Source: Rhyacichthys aspro | Lineage: Eukaryota; Chordata; Actinopteri; Gobiiformes; Rhyacichthyidae | Assembly (NCBI GenBank): GCA_036850595.1 | Contig: CM072168.1 | Span: forward strand, 16,793,982 to 16,857,981 | Length of the DNA stretch: 64,000 nucleotides | Direction of reading: 5' to 3' | In this document: in pieces, positions 1 through 13,041 of the stretch | How positions within the stretch are numbered: position 1 is the first letter of the stretch | Layout: the number at the start of each line of letters is the position of its first letter | Notes under the pieces: model-generated | Database searches by the model: none | The model's input: only the letters and a program-made list of their open reading frames with translations | What the model was told of the DNA's origin: nothing | Program-made: the position numbers and the translations under genes

Positions 1-551
1 ACATACATTAATGGTTATCTTATTAAATGTAAAATAGATCATAATACATTACATTAATTACAAGGGAGGGCGGATATCTTTACATGCACACATACCACTG
101 TCACTACCGCGTACCGCCTCAGGACTATTTTTTCTTAGTGAACAGCTGGCAATGCATTGGATTTTATCGCTTGCATATCTTAGGTTTCATTACGTGTTTA
201 GTGGACTGTCATTTTTAAGGGCTTTGACCCAGCGTTACATCTGAGGCCAACAGTTCAGAGAGTGCCTCACTCCGCTCACCTGATGTCTTTTTGTGGAGAC
301 AAACACTGGGAATTCCCCCAATAACTGGTCTTTTATGTATAGGTTTACCTCAGTGCACAGCTCCAGGGTGTACACTAACTCATATAGTATTACTAGAGTA
401 TCGCGCTGGGATGTTTCCTGTACAGGTTTGACTTGATATCCTTTAGTACTTGTGTTAATAGTGTCACATGAATCAGGGTGTTTAAAGAGGGTAGTGCCAT
501 TTAATAGCTTTGATTACAATGCATTAGGTGATACCGTAACCATATGACCAA

Positions 552-600
552 CAGAGCTGGGTAGAGTAAAAAAAAACTTTTAAAGTAACAAACAGGAGTT
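552..600 (+). mobile_element. hAT-type MITE terminal fragment
   Basis: The run beginning CAGAGCTGGGTAGAGTA resembles the CAGAGGTGGGTAGAGTA terminus seen on many fish hAT-derived MITEs. A matching opposite terminus is not evident; a loosely similar CTACTCTACTCT stretch occurs near 645. This is probably a decayed solo end. The assignment rests on recalled terminal sequence only. Confidence 0.4.
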
Positions 601-3600
601 TTTCGTGTGAGGTGACAGTCACTCACATCTTTTCTCCAAATCTACTCTACTCTCTTTACTTTTAAAAGTAAAAAGAAAATGTTTCAGGAAATTCACTCAT
701 AAACTAGCATTTAGATTAGACTATTAACTCAAACCAGTATTTAATTTATTGATGTTTCTTTTGGCCCTTTAAGCAAATTACATTGGAGCAGATTTGAGGG
801 AATTTCCCCATTTTATTAAATAATACTCTTTTAGTCTATTGATGTTTTATGATTTTACATTTGTTTATTGGAAATGTGGCAGACTCCTCATATAAAGTCA
901 TTATAAAGTAATTGTTGGACTCTTGAGTTCTTTTTATGCCCTTGATTTCTTCATACACATCTCAGCCAATGGGAGGCAGTAATAGAAAAGCATCTAAATT
1001 TTGACAATACTGTTTTCAAATATCTTTATGACACTGTGATCATTTTAATTTTAATCTAATTGTTGTTATTGCATCTGTTTTTTTGTTTTTTTGTTTGGCT
1101 TAAGGCAGTGAAGAGGCAGTAGTAATTGACAGTGATAAGCCGTGGTGATGTCCAAAGTTAAGCAAAAGAACAGAGACAAGAAGCCACTGTAAATTGCTCA
1201 TTGTTTCTCGTTTCCTCTTGAGTAATTTGGGCCTGTATCTTTCAATCAGTTTACTTCTGGTTTCCTTGATTATGGAGACAAAACACAAATGTGCAGTGCG
1301 TCAGCTCTATTTATTAGCAGCTGGTTTTGGCAGTAGCTTTGAGGAGACTCTAGACGTAAAAATGGTGACATAGACTGGTGGTAATGACATCACAGGAAGT
1401 ACGTTAGTTTCTTGTTTTTTGTCAAGTTCTTGGTAGTGACTTTGTGTGTTGAATAAAACTATAAAGAATAATTATGCACACAATAACCCTCAGCAGACAG
1501 TTTCCATTCATGTAGTCTTAAACAGGTACAGCCTGTAAAAATATCTGTCTTTGTCACCGTTTATCCTCACAACATTACCATTAACCACATTGTATTGTAG
1601 CATAACACTTGTGGTCAGTCACCTACTTCAGATTATAGTGTTTAAGGTGAAAAAGGCACAGTAATTAGGCTATTAGGCTAGTATTCATGCGTTTATTGTA
1701 ATAGGCAGAACCTTAATTATGTGCCATGACACATTAACTGAGGAAGGAATGACTCAAAACCAAACAAAGACATTAGTTTGACAGTGATTCTCGTCCGTTA
1801 AAAATGTCTTTGTTTGGATGAAGTTCACTTGTTATTAACCACTCTCTGTAACTTTTGCCCCAAAATATAGAGCCTTAGTCATAAAAACATAGCCTCAAAT
1901 TCATTTTGATGGTTTCTTGACACAAATAAAGGAAACTGAAGACTCTTGAAGACAAAGTGAGCCTGGTTTGACAGACTGTAATTGTGAGTTTCAAGGCAGG
2001 CAACTATTTCATGAGATCTACAATATTTATTGGATTTTTAAGAAAATTGTAAATTGTATTTTAATGATACAAAAACGTACTTAAAGCATGTATTTTTTTT
2101 TTTTTAATCTGGCATATGTCTAATGACACGTGATTAACCTGCTCATAGTAGTCATCTGCAGATCCAGAAAGACTAAATACTCTATTCCTATTCCTGTTCC
2201 TGTTCTGATGTAATGCTGTTTGTTGTTTGCTATTGCTTTAAGTGCAGCATCAGTCAGCGTCTGATTTCCCGTGTGCCATGTGTTCCCTAAACTGATCTTT
2301 ATATACAAAAATAGTAGATACAAAAACAAACCCGTCACAAGCAGCAGGATGTCCTGCCAACATATAGAGGTTAATGGGCACTGTGCTATGGATGGATTCA
2401 AGTGTGATTCATGTGGGTTTTTGTAAAGTGAGTGCAAGCAGCCACAAGAATAGGGCTCTTTTAACACTTCCCAGTCTTGCTAAACATCTCCATTGTGGCT
2501 AAAGCTGCCTTCCATGTTGAGCCACCATGAGACAACATTGTATAATAATTATATTTTAGGGCTGTGTAGTTCTACAAATGTTTATCCCCTTTATTGTTCT
2601 TTATATAGTTTTTGCTAAAAGTTTTCCTGCTGTTAGCTTTGAGTTGGGCAAGTTAGACAACATAAAATACGAGTCACTGTCCCCTTTAATAGTGTGACCT
2701 GGCATGATCACCTTGAATGTAATCAGTTTCCTGTAACCCATTTAGGATGATGACGACCATTCAGACTAAGGATGCCACCTCACTGATTTAAAAATAAACT
2801 TGGAAATGGCAGGATCTGACTGAAGATTGAATGTCACTCGTGTTGTTCAAACCGTTATGAATAGATCTGATCTGAGTCACATAATTGAGACAAAAAATAG
2901 GATTTGGGCTGTAGTCTGAACATAGAAATAGACTCCATTTGAATGTCAGTGATGTGTCAGAGTCTTGGTGACCTTTAAAGGTTAGAAAAATGATGCTTAA
3001 ATGGGGGTTGTAAATACAATATTGTGAACCCTACTTTCATAAAGAAAAGAGGAGAAAGCCATTGACTCATGAAGAAAGGGAAAGAGCATGAGTCAGTGCA
3101 GAGTAAAGTAAAATACCATGCTCCATGATGACTCGTAATGGTATAGAAAGCCGCCGCAGACCTTGCAACACAAACAAACACACAGCCGCCCACACTAAAG
3201 CAGCCCCTAGAATCAAACACAAAACACTGACAGGTGGGGCCTCAGTATAATACCTACCCTCAGTGTGTCTCTGGCCTCCCCCGACCCACCGCTACCAACC
3301 CACCACCACCCTCACCCCGCTCCACCTCTGCAGCCCCGCTCCCCTTCAGAGAGGTAGTCTTTAAGCGGAGGAATGCGGTGGTTTTTTAGCGGGGTGTGCA
3401 TGTCGCCTCATGCCCACCCCAGGGTTCTCACGACGTCCCGTCTTGTTTTTAGGCCTAATTAGTGGCTGCTGGCAGTTTGGAAACAGATGTTTAAAATCCT
3501 GCAAAAGATTTTAGACTTCAAACAGCGGGGCGGAAAGTAGAAAGAGATTCGCCCTTCCTTCCCTCCCCTCTTTCTCCTCTCCTCCTCCAGCCCCAGTCCT

Positions 3601-3887
3601 GCAGCGCTGATTACAGAAATAATACACCGACGGGACACCAGGAATGAATGGGCCAAGGGAATATATGTAAATATACATGATACCTGCCTGATGTGTACAT
3701 TAAAGGGCATACCTGTATATCAAGAGCTGTCAAAACCTGCATTATACGATATATATGTGTGCCAATATGTCAGTTATTTCTTTTCCTGTTCTTGACAGAT
3801 TAAACTTTTCAAATTAAACCCATAGTTATAACAAAAAAAAGAAAAAATTATGTCTGTTTTGTAGAGACAGTGCAGGCACCTCACCAG

Positions 3888-4100
3888 ATTCATTCATTCA
3901 TTCATTTTCTATCGCTTAGTCCCGTTTTGGGGTTGTGGGTGGCTGGAGCCTATCCCAGCAGCTTTGGGCCTTGGGCGGGGTACACCCTGGACAGTGGCCA
4001 GTTCGTCGCAGGGCTAACACGGGGAGGACATGCAGACTCCTCACAGAAAGACCAGCTAGGATGTTTTGGGTCGGCCGGGATTTGAACTCACAACCTTCTT
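3888..4100 (+). mobile_element. L2/Maui-type LINE 3' tail remnant
   Basis: The segment starts with ATTCATTCATTCA and TTTTCTATCGCTTAGTCCC. It continues with GGCTGGAGCCTATCCCAGC, GCGGGGTACACCCTGGACA, CAGTTCGTCGCAGGGC, CACGGGGAGGACATGCAGAC and GGGATTTGAACTCACAACC. That order of blocks is the 3' region of the very common fish L2-family LINE (Maui-like). The middle of the consensus, which normally reads through a set-of-cards-like CACACTCACA stretch, is deleted here. The open frame across it (3870-4085) is a by-product of the repeat. Confidence 0.75.
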
Positions 4101-5608
4101 AGAAGACAAAATAATAATAATAATACAAAATAATACTGATCATAGATTTATTGCTAAATGATTTCTCACTTAAGCACCATTTTGCATTATCATATACACT
4201 GCACACACTTTGGCTCCAAGTAGTTTTTCTGCAATTTTCTGAGCCAAAACATACAGTAGTCAGAAGTCAATAGGAGTTTAAAGACTGACAACATGTTAAA
4301 AACTGCTGCTTATGACACTGAGGTACTGGTTTTGGGGCAGTAAATCTTTCTTCCAGTTTAAGAGTTTTCTGAATCGTTTTGAGAGCATACCTCAAAACAA
4401 ATGCTTGGCGTGAGTGGCTGCGTTCCCGTTGCAGAGCTTAGAGCCATGCAGAGGTTCTGTCGAGTCCTGTCTGTTCATTAGGCAGGTGGTGACAGTGCTG
4501 GCTCTGCATCAGTCTGCTGTGTTACTGGCAAGTGTCTTGTGGTAATTACAGTTTACCAGCAGGGCCTGAAGTAACGATCATACTTTCAGGAAGGAAACTG
4601 TAACTTATCCACTTTTCACCTTCTTCTTGAGCAAACTACTGCTAAACACTGTGTTTTATTTAAAGAAAGATTGGTTATAAATGTGTTCAAATCATTTCAA
4701 CAACTTGATTTGATTGTGTTGGCCTGGATTAGGTCATGACTCACTAGGTCTAAAAATAAGTGACTGTTTGGCACAGTCAGCGTGCATTGTGCAACAGGTG
4801 CAATATACATTCACTATTCACATTAGACGTTTGCCCTTAAGGGTTTTATTTGACAACTAGTACTAAATATTGGTGACAGTCAGTGCCTTTGGTATCATGT
4901 TGTCCTTGTTGTCAGCTACAAAACATTTTGTTGTGTTCAGTTAGTTCAGTGTGTCCTTTTATGCTTTATGATGATGTTGTTTGCAAATTTTGACAGTCAA
5001 TGTAGAAATGAGAAGAGATTAAGTCGAAGGGAAACATGTGTCAGGGAGAAAGAGGGTGACACAGAACTGACCCAAGCTGGGACTCGAACCCTCCAATGAT
5101 GATGAGGTAACACCCCAGTCTAAAGACATTTAGAAAACCATAACACCATGTGACATAATAGCTGCTGATCCTGGTAATCCACTTTGTTTTTGAAAGCTTG
5201 TCTTTAAGACAAAGGGTAGCGAGGTAGAGAGACTTTCAGACACTAATAATGCATTTGATTTTTAATACAGCATGGGAGAGCAATATACAATCTGAACTAT
5301 ATTAATGTTGTCTGAGATGTCGATCAGGAAGTCTTAATCACTGTTTTTGAAACTTATTGGCAGTCCCAAACCTTTTAAAAAGCTCAGTTTTAGACCTAGC
5401 CCCAGACTTTCTTCACTTGTTTGACCTGTGCATTATAAAGACCTTTGCTGCTTTGTTGACCATTAGCGTCTGCCTAGCCTGTAGATACACAGAGCTTTGA
5501 CCTGTTTCCAAATATGGTGGACTAATCACTGACTCTGTGAACCCTTTCCAGTAATAAAGTACTTTCGACCATTGATAATTGAGATGGCACCAATTGGAAA
5601 ACCGTAAA

Positions 5609-5631
5609 GTGTGTGTGTGTGTGTGTGTGTG
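5609..5631. repeat. (GT)11 microsatellite
   Basis: Uninterrupted GT dinucleotide run inside the wnt10a intron. Confidence 0.95.
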
Positions 5632-8600
5632 ATCTTTATTACATGGTGTTGTGGCAAAAACCCTCCACATACAACAATTTAACCCATTACTCAGCCTGAT
5701 AAGCACACCCTCTAGGTTGATAGTAACCAGTGATAGTAAGATTCTCAGGCCCTTTTCTGCCTAATTTAACCTCTGGGCAGTGATTAGCTGGAGTGAGGGC
5801 CCATTCACATTTAATTCATTGACTACAAACCCACACAAAAGCAGCGTGTGCATGCGTTTGATCCAAAATAGCAACATGGGGTCATTTTACATCATCAGGG
5901 CTGGGCTGAGTGTTTTTAAGTCCAGCTTTTGAAGTGACCTACCACATACAGGACAAATTGACAAAGACTGTTTTCTCCTTGACTTCTATATGTCCCATTT
6001 ACACACGAACACACAAACACAAAGAGAGGCAACAGTTTTGTGTAAAATCTCGGCAGGTGGTAGTGCTTAGGCTGGTAATAACATTTTATTAGAGTTTCCA
6101 AATGAGAGTTGTGGACGGTGTGTTCAATTAACAGTGTGTAAACTCAAAACATAGACACATACTGAGTTTATATAGCGTAGGTATGAATTTGCAGTGCCAT
6201 TGTGTTTGCATGTGCGTGTGCGTTTAACTGTTCTTTTGAAGCAAGGCGTTTGATTTGTTTAAAGTGATGTCTGGGCTTAATGTGCTGCTGTGGGATTTGT
6301 TTGTGTGCTTTGTAATTGCCTCGGCTTTCTGCTCGGCTTTAAAGCTCCTTTAGTAGATTTTCTTTGAACTGATGAACGCAGCATGGAGCCTAGACTGCTG
6401 TTTACCAGTAAAAGGAGTTTGCATAGACAATAGATTAGGATTTTCCCCAGAGTATTAGCCTTGATGACACAGGGATTGCCCAATAATTAAATACACTGCC
6501 CAAATGTCTATATATTTTAGTACTAACATTTACCCCCATATTTGAACTGCCCAAATAATCTCACTCTCCTTAACAAAATATCAACATATGCATAAATACG
6601 AATGTGAATGTTAAGGCATTCAGAGACCCGTAGTTTGCATCAATACAGGATCAATATATCAGTGTATTTGGACAGACACACAAAGGCTTCTCTTTCCAGA
6701 TTTAAAGAAGCAATGTACAACTGTACTTAAGTGCTAAGGAAAAACACACTTTAAACTAGAAACATCTTTGCTGTATGCTTTATACTCAGTTTTAAAGGTA
6801 CTGTATATAATTTTACTGTGATATGATCATTATTCTGGGAACTGGGTAGTGTCTTCTACAACAGGATTCTTCCACAGCAGCAGCAACATCTGTCTCAGTA
6901 CCTGCTCTTTGTGCTTTCTGTGGAAGCCCTCCAAGATAGGTCTGGTAAATCAGGTTAAAAATAATACCATCCGTGCATACTTCAGACATTGGTTTGTTTT
7001 GAGGGAAGACTTTGATTTTGCTTAGTATGTGCTTCTGGGCTTTTGTATTGTTATAGACGTACACGATCAAAAATCAACTATAGGTAATACTCTAACTTGA
7101 TACAAGCACCACATACAACATTAAAACCTGGAATATCACTTTAGACTAGCTGTAAATGCTGGATGAACTGAATGTGCGTCACGCCTGTGGAATTTCTCTC
7201 TGTGAAATGGCCTCAAAACGAAAGTCAGCAACAACTTCTCCGTAATATGTGAGTCAATACCGAGTCAGCCAAATCTCAATGTTTGGTCAGCATGACAAAG
7301 TGAAGGTGAGGAAGTTTAGTAACTCCTTACATTTGGCATACTGTTCAGATACAGTTTGCTTTATGAAAAGATTGTGGCATGCACTTACACGCAGCGCAGT
7401 GCCTCATTAACACAGTATCTTCTAAAGTAATCCCAACAATCAGCTGAGGGGAATAGGCTGATCTGTTGAGCACACATCCGGGGAGCAAACTAAAGGCTGA
7501 AATGTGGAATTAATCATGTTTTTGAAGGCACATGTAGCACACCATAGTAAACATCCATACTTATAAATGAATAGTGTTGGTCTAGTTGCAGCTTTATGCA
7601 GTTTATCAATTCTTACATTTGATGCAAAGTTGACAAAAACATTTCCGTGTGTCTTGTTGCTACATATCCTAATACTTTTCAAATTATTCTACCCCAAGGC
7701 AGGATTAAGGGGTTAGCAAGGCAACAAGCCAGGCTTAACCCTGACTCCGTGACTTGTTAGTGTAATGTAGAAGGTTTGAATTTGAATAAAGGTGGAAATA
7801 TCTGTTGTTTTACATCTTGTTTTTGTTACACTCTGGCACTGAAACCCAGAAACTCTGATCCTGGAAGAAAATGCAGGAAAAACACAGCCAAAACATAGCA
7901 AACATGGTCCAATGCTGCAAAAAACAAAGAAAAGAAAGTTGCGAAAAGTTGCCTGAAATCCTGCAAAAGGCCCCAGATAGTAAAAGTGTGGTAAAAGATA
8001 TTCACTCAGACGGAGGATCTAATTTTTACCAAGAAATCACCATAAGATCATTGTATAGGACTGCCCAGTTCTACTAAATGTCCATGTTCTAGAAAGAGCG
8101 TTGCGTGACTGATTTTCATAACTGTGTGAAGTGTTTTACTTGCATCATACAAGAAGCCTCTGGCATTTTCACTTGACTACACTTAGCCTCTACTCACATT
8201 GCCCACATACCATATGATGCATTCTTGTAACTCTGAAGACAATCCATTTTTTAAGACAAGTTTTTTTCCTGCCACTTAGGCCTTTGTCTATGTAATGTAC
8301 TCTGACCTATTTCAAATGGCAGAGTGGTAACAAGGCCAGACACCAGTGAGTGTTCTTCATCCACTTGACTGCGCAGGACTGTGCTCTGCTCTCCATCCCC
8401 AGTCTACTGTATTATGTAGCCCGCAGTCTGCCACCAACATGTCCTATTTGATCTCAGTCTGGGGCTGCTTTATAGACGCCTCTGTCTCACTCTCTGAGCC
8501 AATTAAACCTCGCCAGATGTTTGTCTCTATCTGTGGTCCACCAGTGCATTGGGAGTAATTACATCCCCGCAGTGGGCATCTTAGACCTAAACTATGCACC

Positions 8601-11600
8601 ATTAGCATATAATACTTTTGAATTTTGTGAGCCATGACGAGACATTAGAGAAGTCTGCTGCGGGACAATGACATCACTCAAATAAATGTAAAAAGGACCT
8701 GTGAAGCAGCAGACGTCAGCCAGTAAGTTAATCTAGCTAAAAATGGGTTAGGGAAAGGTTTAGAGTTCATGAAGCACATTTGATGGCAGGAAACCCATGT
8801 AGCTAGTGTTGCTAATGGCCAGAGGACATAAGACTGGCATTAATTAAAAGCAGAATATGTTACTAAAAGAGAAAAGGGTTGATGGAGCCAATAGTGATCA
8901 CTGTATTTGCTGTATTTGCTGTTTTTGTCAAATTAAAAGCTGTAAATCTGTAAATCTGGACTCTGGGAAAAATAGTCTTTACAGTGGTAATGAGCGGTGG
9001 AATAAACAAATAATAATGTACATATTTTTCAAAAGTACTGTTGCAAAGTGGATATTTAATCCAATTACTAAGTATTAAAATGTTATCTTAAGAAAAACCC
9101 AGCAGCCTGAGTGATCAGATGTTTAATATGTGTCAGAGGAAAAGTGGTAATTGTATTTGGATAGAAGTCTGAGTTTGGCAAGTGGAACAAAGGAGCAGTA
9201 GTGGCCTATGTAGCTAGTGATGCTAATGACCAGTAAACTTAATAAATTGCCAGAAAAATGATTGTACATCTTTATTGTTCTCTATAAGTATGTGTTTGAA
9301 ACGAGAGGCAGGTTAGTGAACGGCCAACCCCAGTCATTAGTCCTTCCTCGTGCTGCTTAATGTTGGTTATTTGTCTTCAATCTTGTTTACCCATGTTACT
9401 TAATAAATAAGTTAATAAAAAATAAAATAGACCTGGGAACTTGTTGAATAGGAGCCAGTATTCTTATATCCGTGTTACTAAACATATCTTTGCCGTATTT
9501 GCATTTTCGATAATGTTTGTACCATATGAGTGTCCCATTGTCCGCTCATGACAGTTTTGGATCACTATGAAAACCAAAAAGTCAATAGCAGCAGGACATG
9601 ATAACTAACAGCGATAGCCTCGGAGATGGACAGGTGATTTGTAAAAACACCCACACACGCTGCCACTCACACGCAAACCTCCTTTGTGTATCTCCATGAG
9701 TCTGAGGGACAGCCGAGAGATAATCCAAAGATCATGTCCTCCTCCTGTCAGTCTCTTTCCTCTCTTCATTCCTCTACTCTCCCCAAACCTCACAATTAAC
9801 TACGACCCAACCTCCCCCCGTTCAGCTGTTCAGTCCTGAAAGTCCCCAGGCCTTACATTCAGGATCTACAATTTAGTTCCAGCTTCTACGGGGCAAACAA
9901 TAAATCACAGCATCAGCGTTTTCTCTTTTCATCCGCAGTAGTCGAGGCAGATACTGTAAACACAGACAAAAAGTCAGACACACGCCATTTGTAGACGGCT
10001 TCATAGGTGTGTAGCCTCAGGTGCAACAGGAAGAAACCAGGAAATCACAAGCTTTTATCTGATCAACAATTTATCAACCTGACTGATGTGGTCAAGATCG
10101 AAAAAGAAGCCAAATAGTGAGTTGAAGATGTGGGACAAACTGGACTGTATTGTACTGTACATTGTTTCTGCCTCAGCTCTGTTAAAGGATCATCACTGCT
10201 CATCTCTAAGAAACAAACCTCTTCAAATACAAGAACAGACAGCTTCCCCATTTCCTATAGCTGTTAATGGCTTGGGTGTGTTTGCCCGACAGCTCCACCT
10301 CATAATAACATCTGTAAACTGACTTTTCCCCTAAAGTAACAGTATATTACATTCATTTCTAAACGTGTTATTTATTTCAAGAGCCTGTAAGAACCTAGTG
10401 TAGCCATGCAGTGTAGCCAACTTTTACTGCAGTGCTAAGTTTTTTTTGTTGTTGTTTTTTTGCTGTTTGCTCAGTGTTTTATTTTTCACAGCAGCTGGAT
10501 GTTCATAAGATTTGTGAGTTCACAGACAAAAATCCATCTTGTACTGCTCCAGCCAAAGCGTCTGTGTCCCAACCGGTTGTAGTTCGGTAAATGCTGTGGC
10601 GGTACTGAGAGGTATGGGCGTGTTTTAGGTTTGATGATGTAGAGAATGTTTTGCCGTTACTTAAACGATATTCCTCTTTTTGGATAAAACTGTGGTTATA
10701 CACAAATCCAATCACAGACCAGGTTACTTAGTGTTATCTCTCTATTGGGAATTGAAGGAACTGATAGATGCACCCACTGGGGTTCTCTGAGGCTGTAATT
10801 GTCCATTTCCCAAAACATTTTTTCCACTTACCTGTTTAGCCTTCTTCACATTTTACACAATGTACCTTTGACTCGATAATTGCTCTCAGATAATGGCTTC
10901 TAGCTACATGAAAAATGTCTGTCATCAAACAATGGGCTCCAGAAGTCAGTAGGCAATTCTGTGAAAGTTAGATAAATCACTCAGAGACATGTGCGTCAAA
11001 CAACTACAGACATTACATTTTAGGAAAAGCATCTCTATACAGCACACCAACAATTTCAAAGCTTAATTGTGGATCATAATCTCCAAGAACTATGCCGGTG
11101 TTTATTTGTTCATGCAATTTAGATCCATGAAAACACTTTTTAATTTACCTTCCTATTATTTTCCACTGTGCTTTGAAGTGTCTGGCCTATTGGCTGTGCA
11201 TTCAAACAGTAGCAATGTGGATGCAATTATGAGTGCCGGGTCAGTTTGTCTCTTGAAGGTTTAAGTGGGTTGGAGAGTTGGAAGATTACAGAGTGCACTG
11301 TGTGTTTAGGGCCTGCACGTTGTGATTCTGGGGTTGCCTCTGCCCCTGTGTAAAAACTAAACCAGAGGTTGCACTGTGAACTCAAAGTTAAGCCTGTTTG
11401 GACTATTATAATGTTGTTTACTCAAAGGCCTTACAGCCCCTAGGATCTTTAACCACTGATCACAGGTTTGGAAACTTTCTTTTCAACACTCTCTGCATAG
11501 CACTTCAACATGTTTATCCTAAATGCGTAATTTAAGTCACTTGCCCTTACCATTACACGCATTACCACAAAAAATATTTAGCGTCCCTATTGACATACAG

Positions 11601-12283
11601 CATCTAAACTCTTTAAACACGCAGATATGCATGTCATATATTTAATTTTCCAAATGCCGCACTGACTCGGTGAGTGAAAATAGCAAACATATTATTTACT
11701 TAGCCTCAGTATGAAGTTTGACTGCACAATCTAAACAGTTTGTGATCAAGGCCAGTCCTTTTTTAATGCAAAAATGCACAATGTCCACATTTATGACTTA
11801 TGACATAATTTATTAATGGATTTTAGCAAAAACTGCACAGCATTTTCATTGAATGTAGAAGCACACATAATAAAACATGAAAGCTAATCACAATTTTTTG
11901 GTGAACAAACTCAAACAGCTTTCAATAAAATGGTGTGGAGCGATATAAAAGGGAACTTAATTTAATACAAATTACATTTTGTTATCACTGGACACATTAT
12001 ATCCCGTGGATATTAAAACACAGAGGACTGCTTGAAATGCGAGAACAAAGGGGATGCATTGCTTCATTCAAAGCCCCAAGGTGCTACTAACAAGTTCATA
12101 ACTATGTACAATTATGATTGAATTCTTCGTCAGTTTTGTGTTTGGAGACTCAGTGATGGTTTTGGCCGTGACCTGTTACAGCACTTAAGCATTGTTTCAT
12201 ATGCAGTGCAGTCATGAGCCAAGAATTTAACACCAAAAAGATAAAAGTGATTTATAGACCTCAAGTTTAGATTTTTTTTAGTA

Positions 12284-12416
12284 TCTACATGTGTGTATGT
12301 GTAAGGGTGGTAGCAGTGGCATCTTTCTGTGGTGGGTGGCCTGGTGTTCCTGTTGGTAATTGGATCTAAAGGTTTAGATAAACACACACACTCACAGAGA
12401 CACCTACACATGTAGA
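12284..12416. repeat. Imperfect inverted repeat with nested palindrome
   Basis: TCTACATGTGT at 12284-12294 is the exact reverse complement of ACACATGTAGA at 12406-12416. GT-rich and CA-rich flanks extend the pairing imperfectly. Between the arms, at 12364-12379, lies ATCTAAA-GG-TTTAGAT, a perfect short palindrome. It could be a decayed foldback element or a chance pairing of GT and CA tracts. Confidence 0.4.
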
Positions 12417-13041
12417 CAAACAGATGTGTTACTGAACAAGGAATAGGTAGAGAATGTGTGAGTGTGATTCGTTTTTGCATGTTTGCTATGGAAATGAAGT
12501 CTAGAAATACAGTGTACAAGGTGATAAAAATATCCCATAAAGACATAATGGTAGCTTATTAGAACGCAATACACTGCAAATTAATACAATTTTTAAGTAA
12601 ATACACTAATGACTATTGCACATCTATAGGTTGCCATGCTTAGACACGTTACTTGGGGCAAAAAGATGAAAAATGACACACGCATGTGTTTGGGTAATGC
12701 CTGCATCCATTGGCGATATTTGATATCAGTGTGTTTGACAACAACTTCAGAGTAGGACCACCTGGTTCTTTTATGCGGGCCCAATTTTTCTTTAGTCAGT
12801 GAAACAGTGACATACTTAGCAAAGCAAACAAAATTGGTCGAGCCCATATGGATTAAATCTGCAGACATACACAGGCATTTGAATCTCTCATTGTGTAGTT
12901 AAAACAGTGCCACATTACTCATTAGAAATGTTTTACTTATTGTTGGACACAGAGATGTTACACTTTTTGTATTGTTCAAAAGCTGCATCAATTGTGTCAT
13001 TCTGAGTTTTTCCTGTTTCTCAGATCTTGTTCCTTTTGCAG

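Larger units (their letters stand above)
1..13041 (+). other. wnt10a: wnt10a intron (last intron, 5' part outside window)
   Basis: This stretch lies upstream of the wnt10a terminal exon and ends in a pyrimidine-rich tract and TTTTGCAG acceptor. No open frame in it resembles Wnt exon 3 (the segment with SVGSLQG-, GCSHGF- and NACALGKLKACGCD-type motifs), so the preceding exons are inferred to lie left of the window. That makes the intron at least 13 kb. It is AT-rich with short AT runs and contains a hAT-like fragment near 0.55 kb, an L2-type LINE tail near 4 kb, a (GT)n tract at 5.6 kb and an imperfect inverted repeat at 12.3 kb. Short open frames here lack any recognisable domain. Confidence 0.7.

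Noticed and set aside
5041..5110. tRNA gene on the minus strand
   Set aside because: Only a B-box is present; no A-box, anticodon stem or acceptor stem can be formed.
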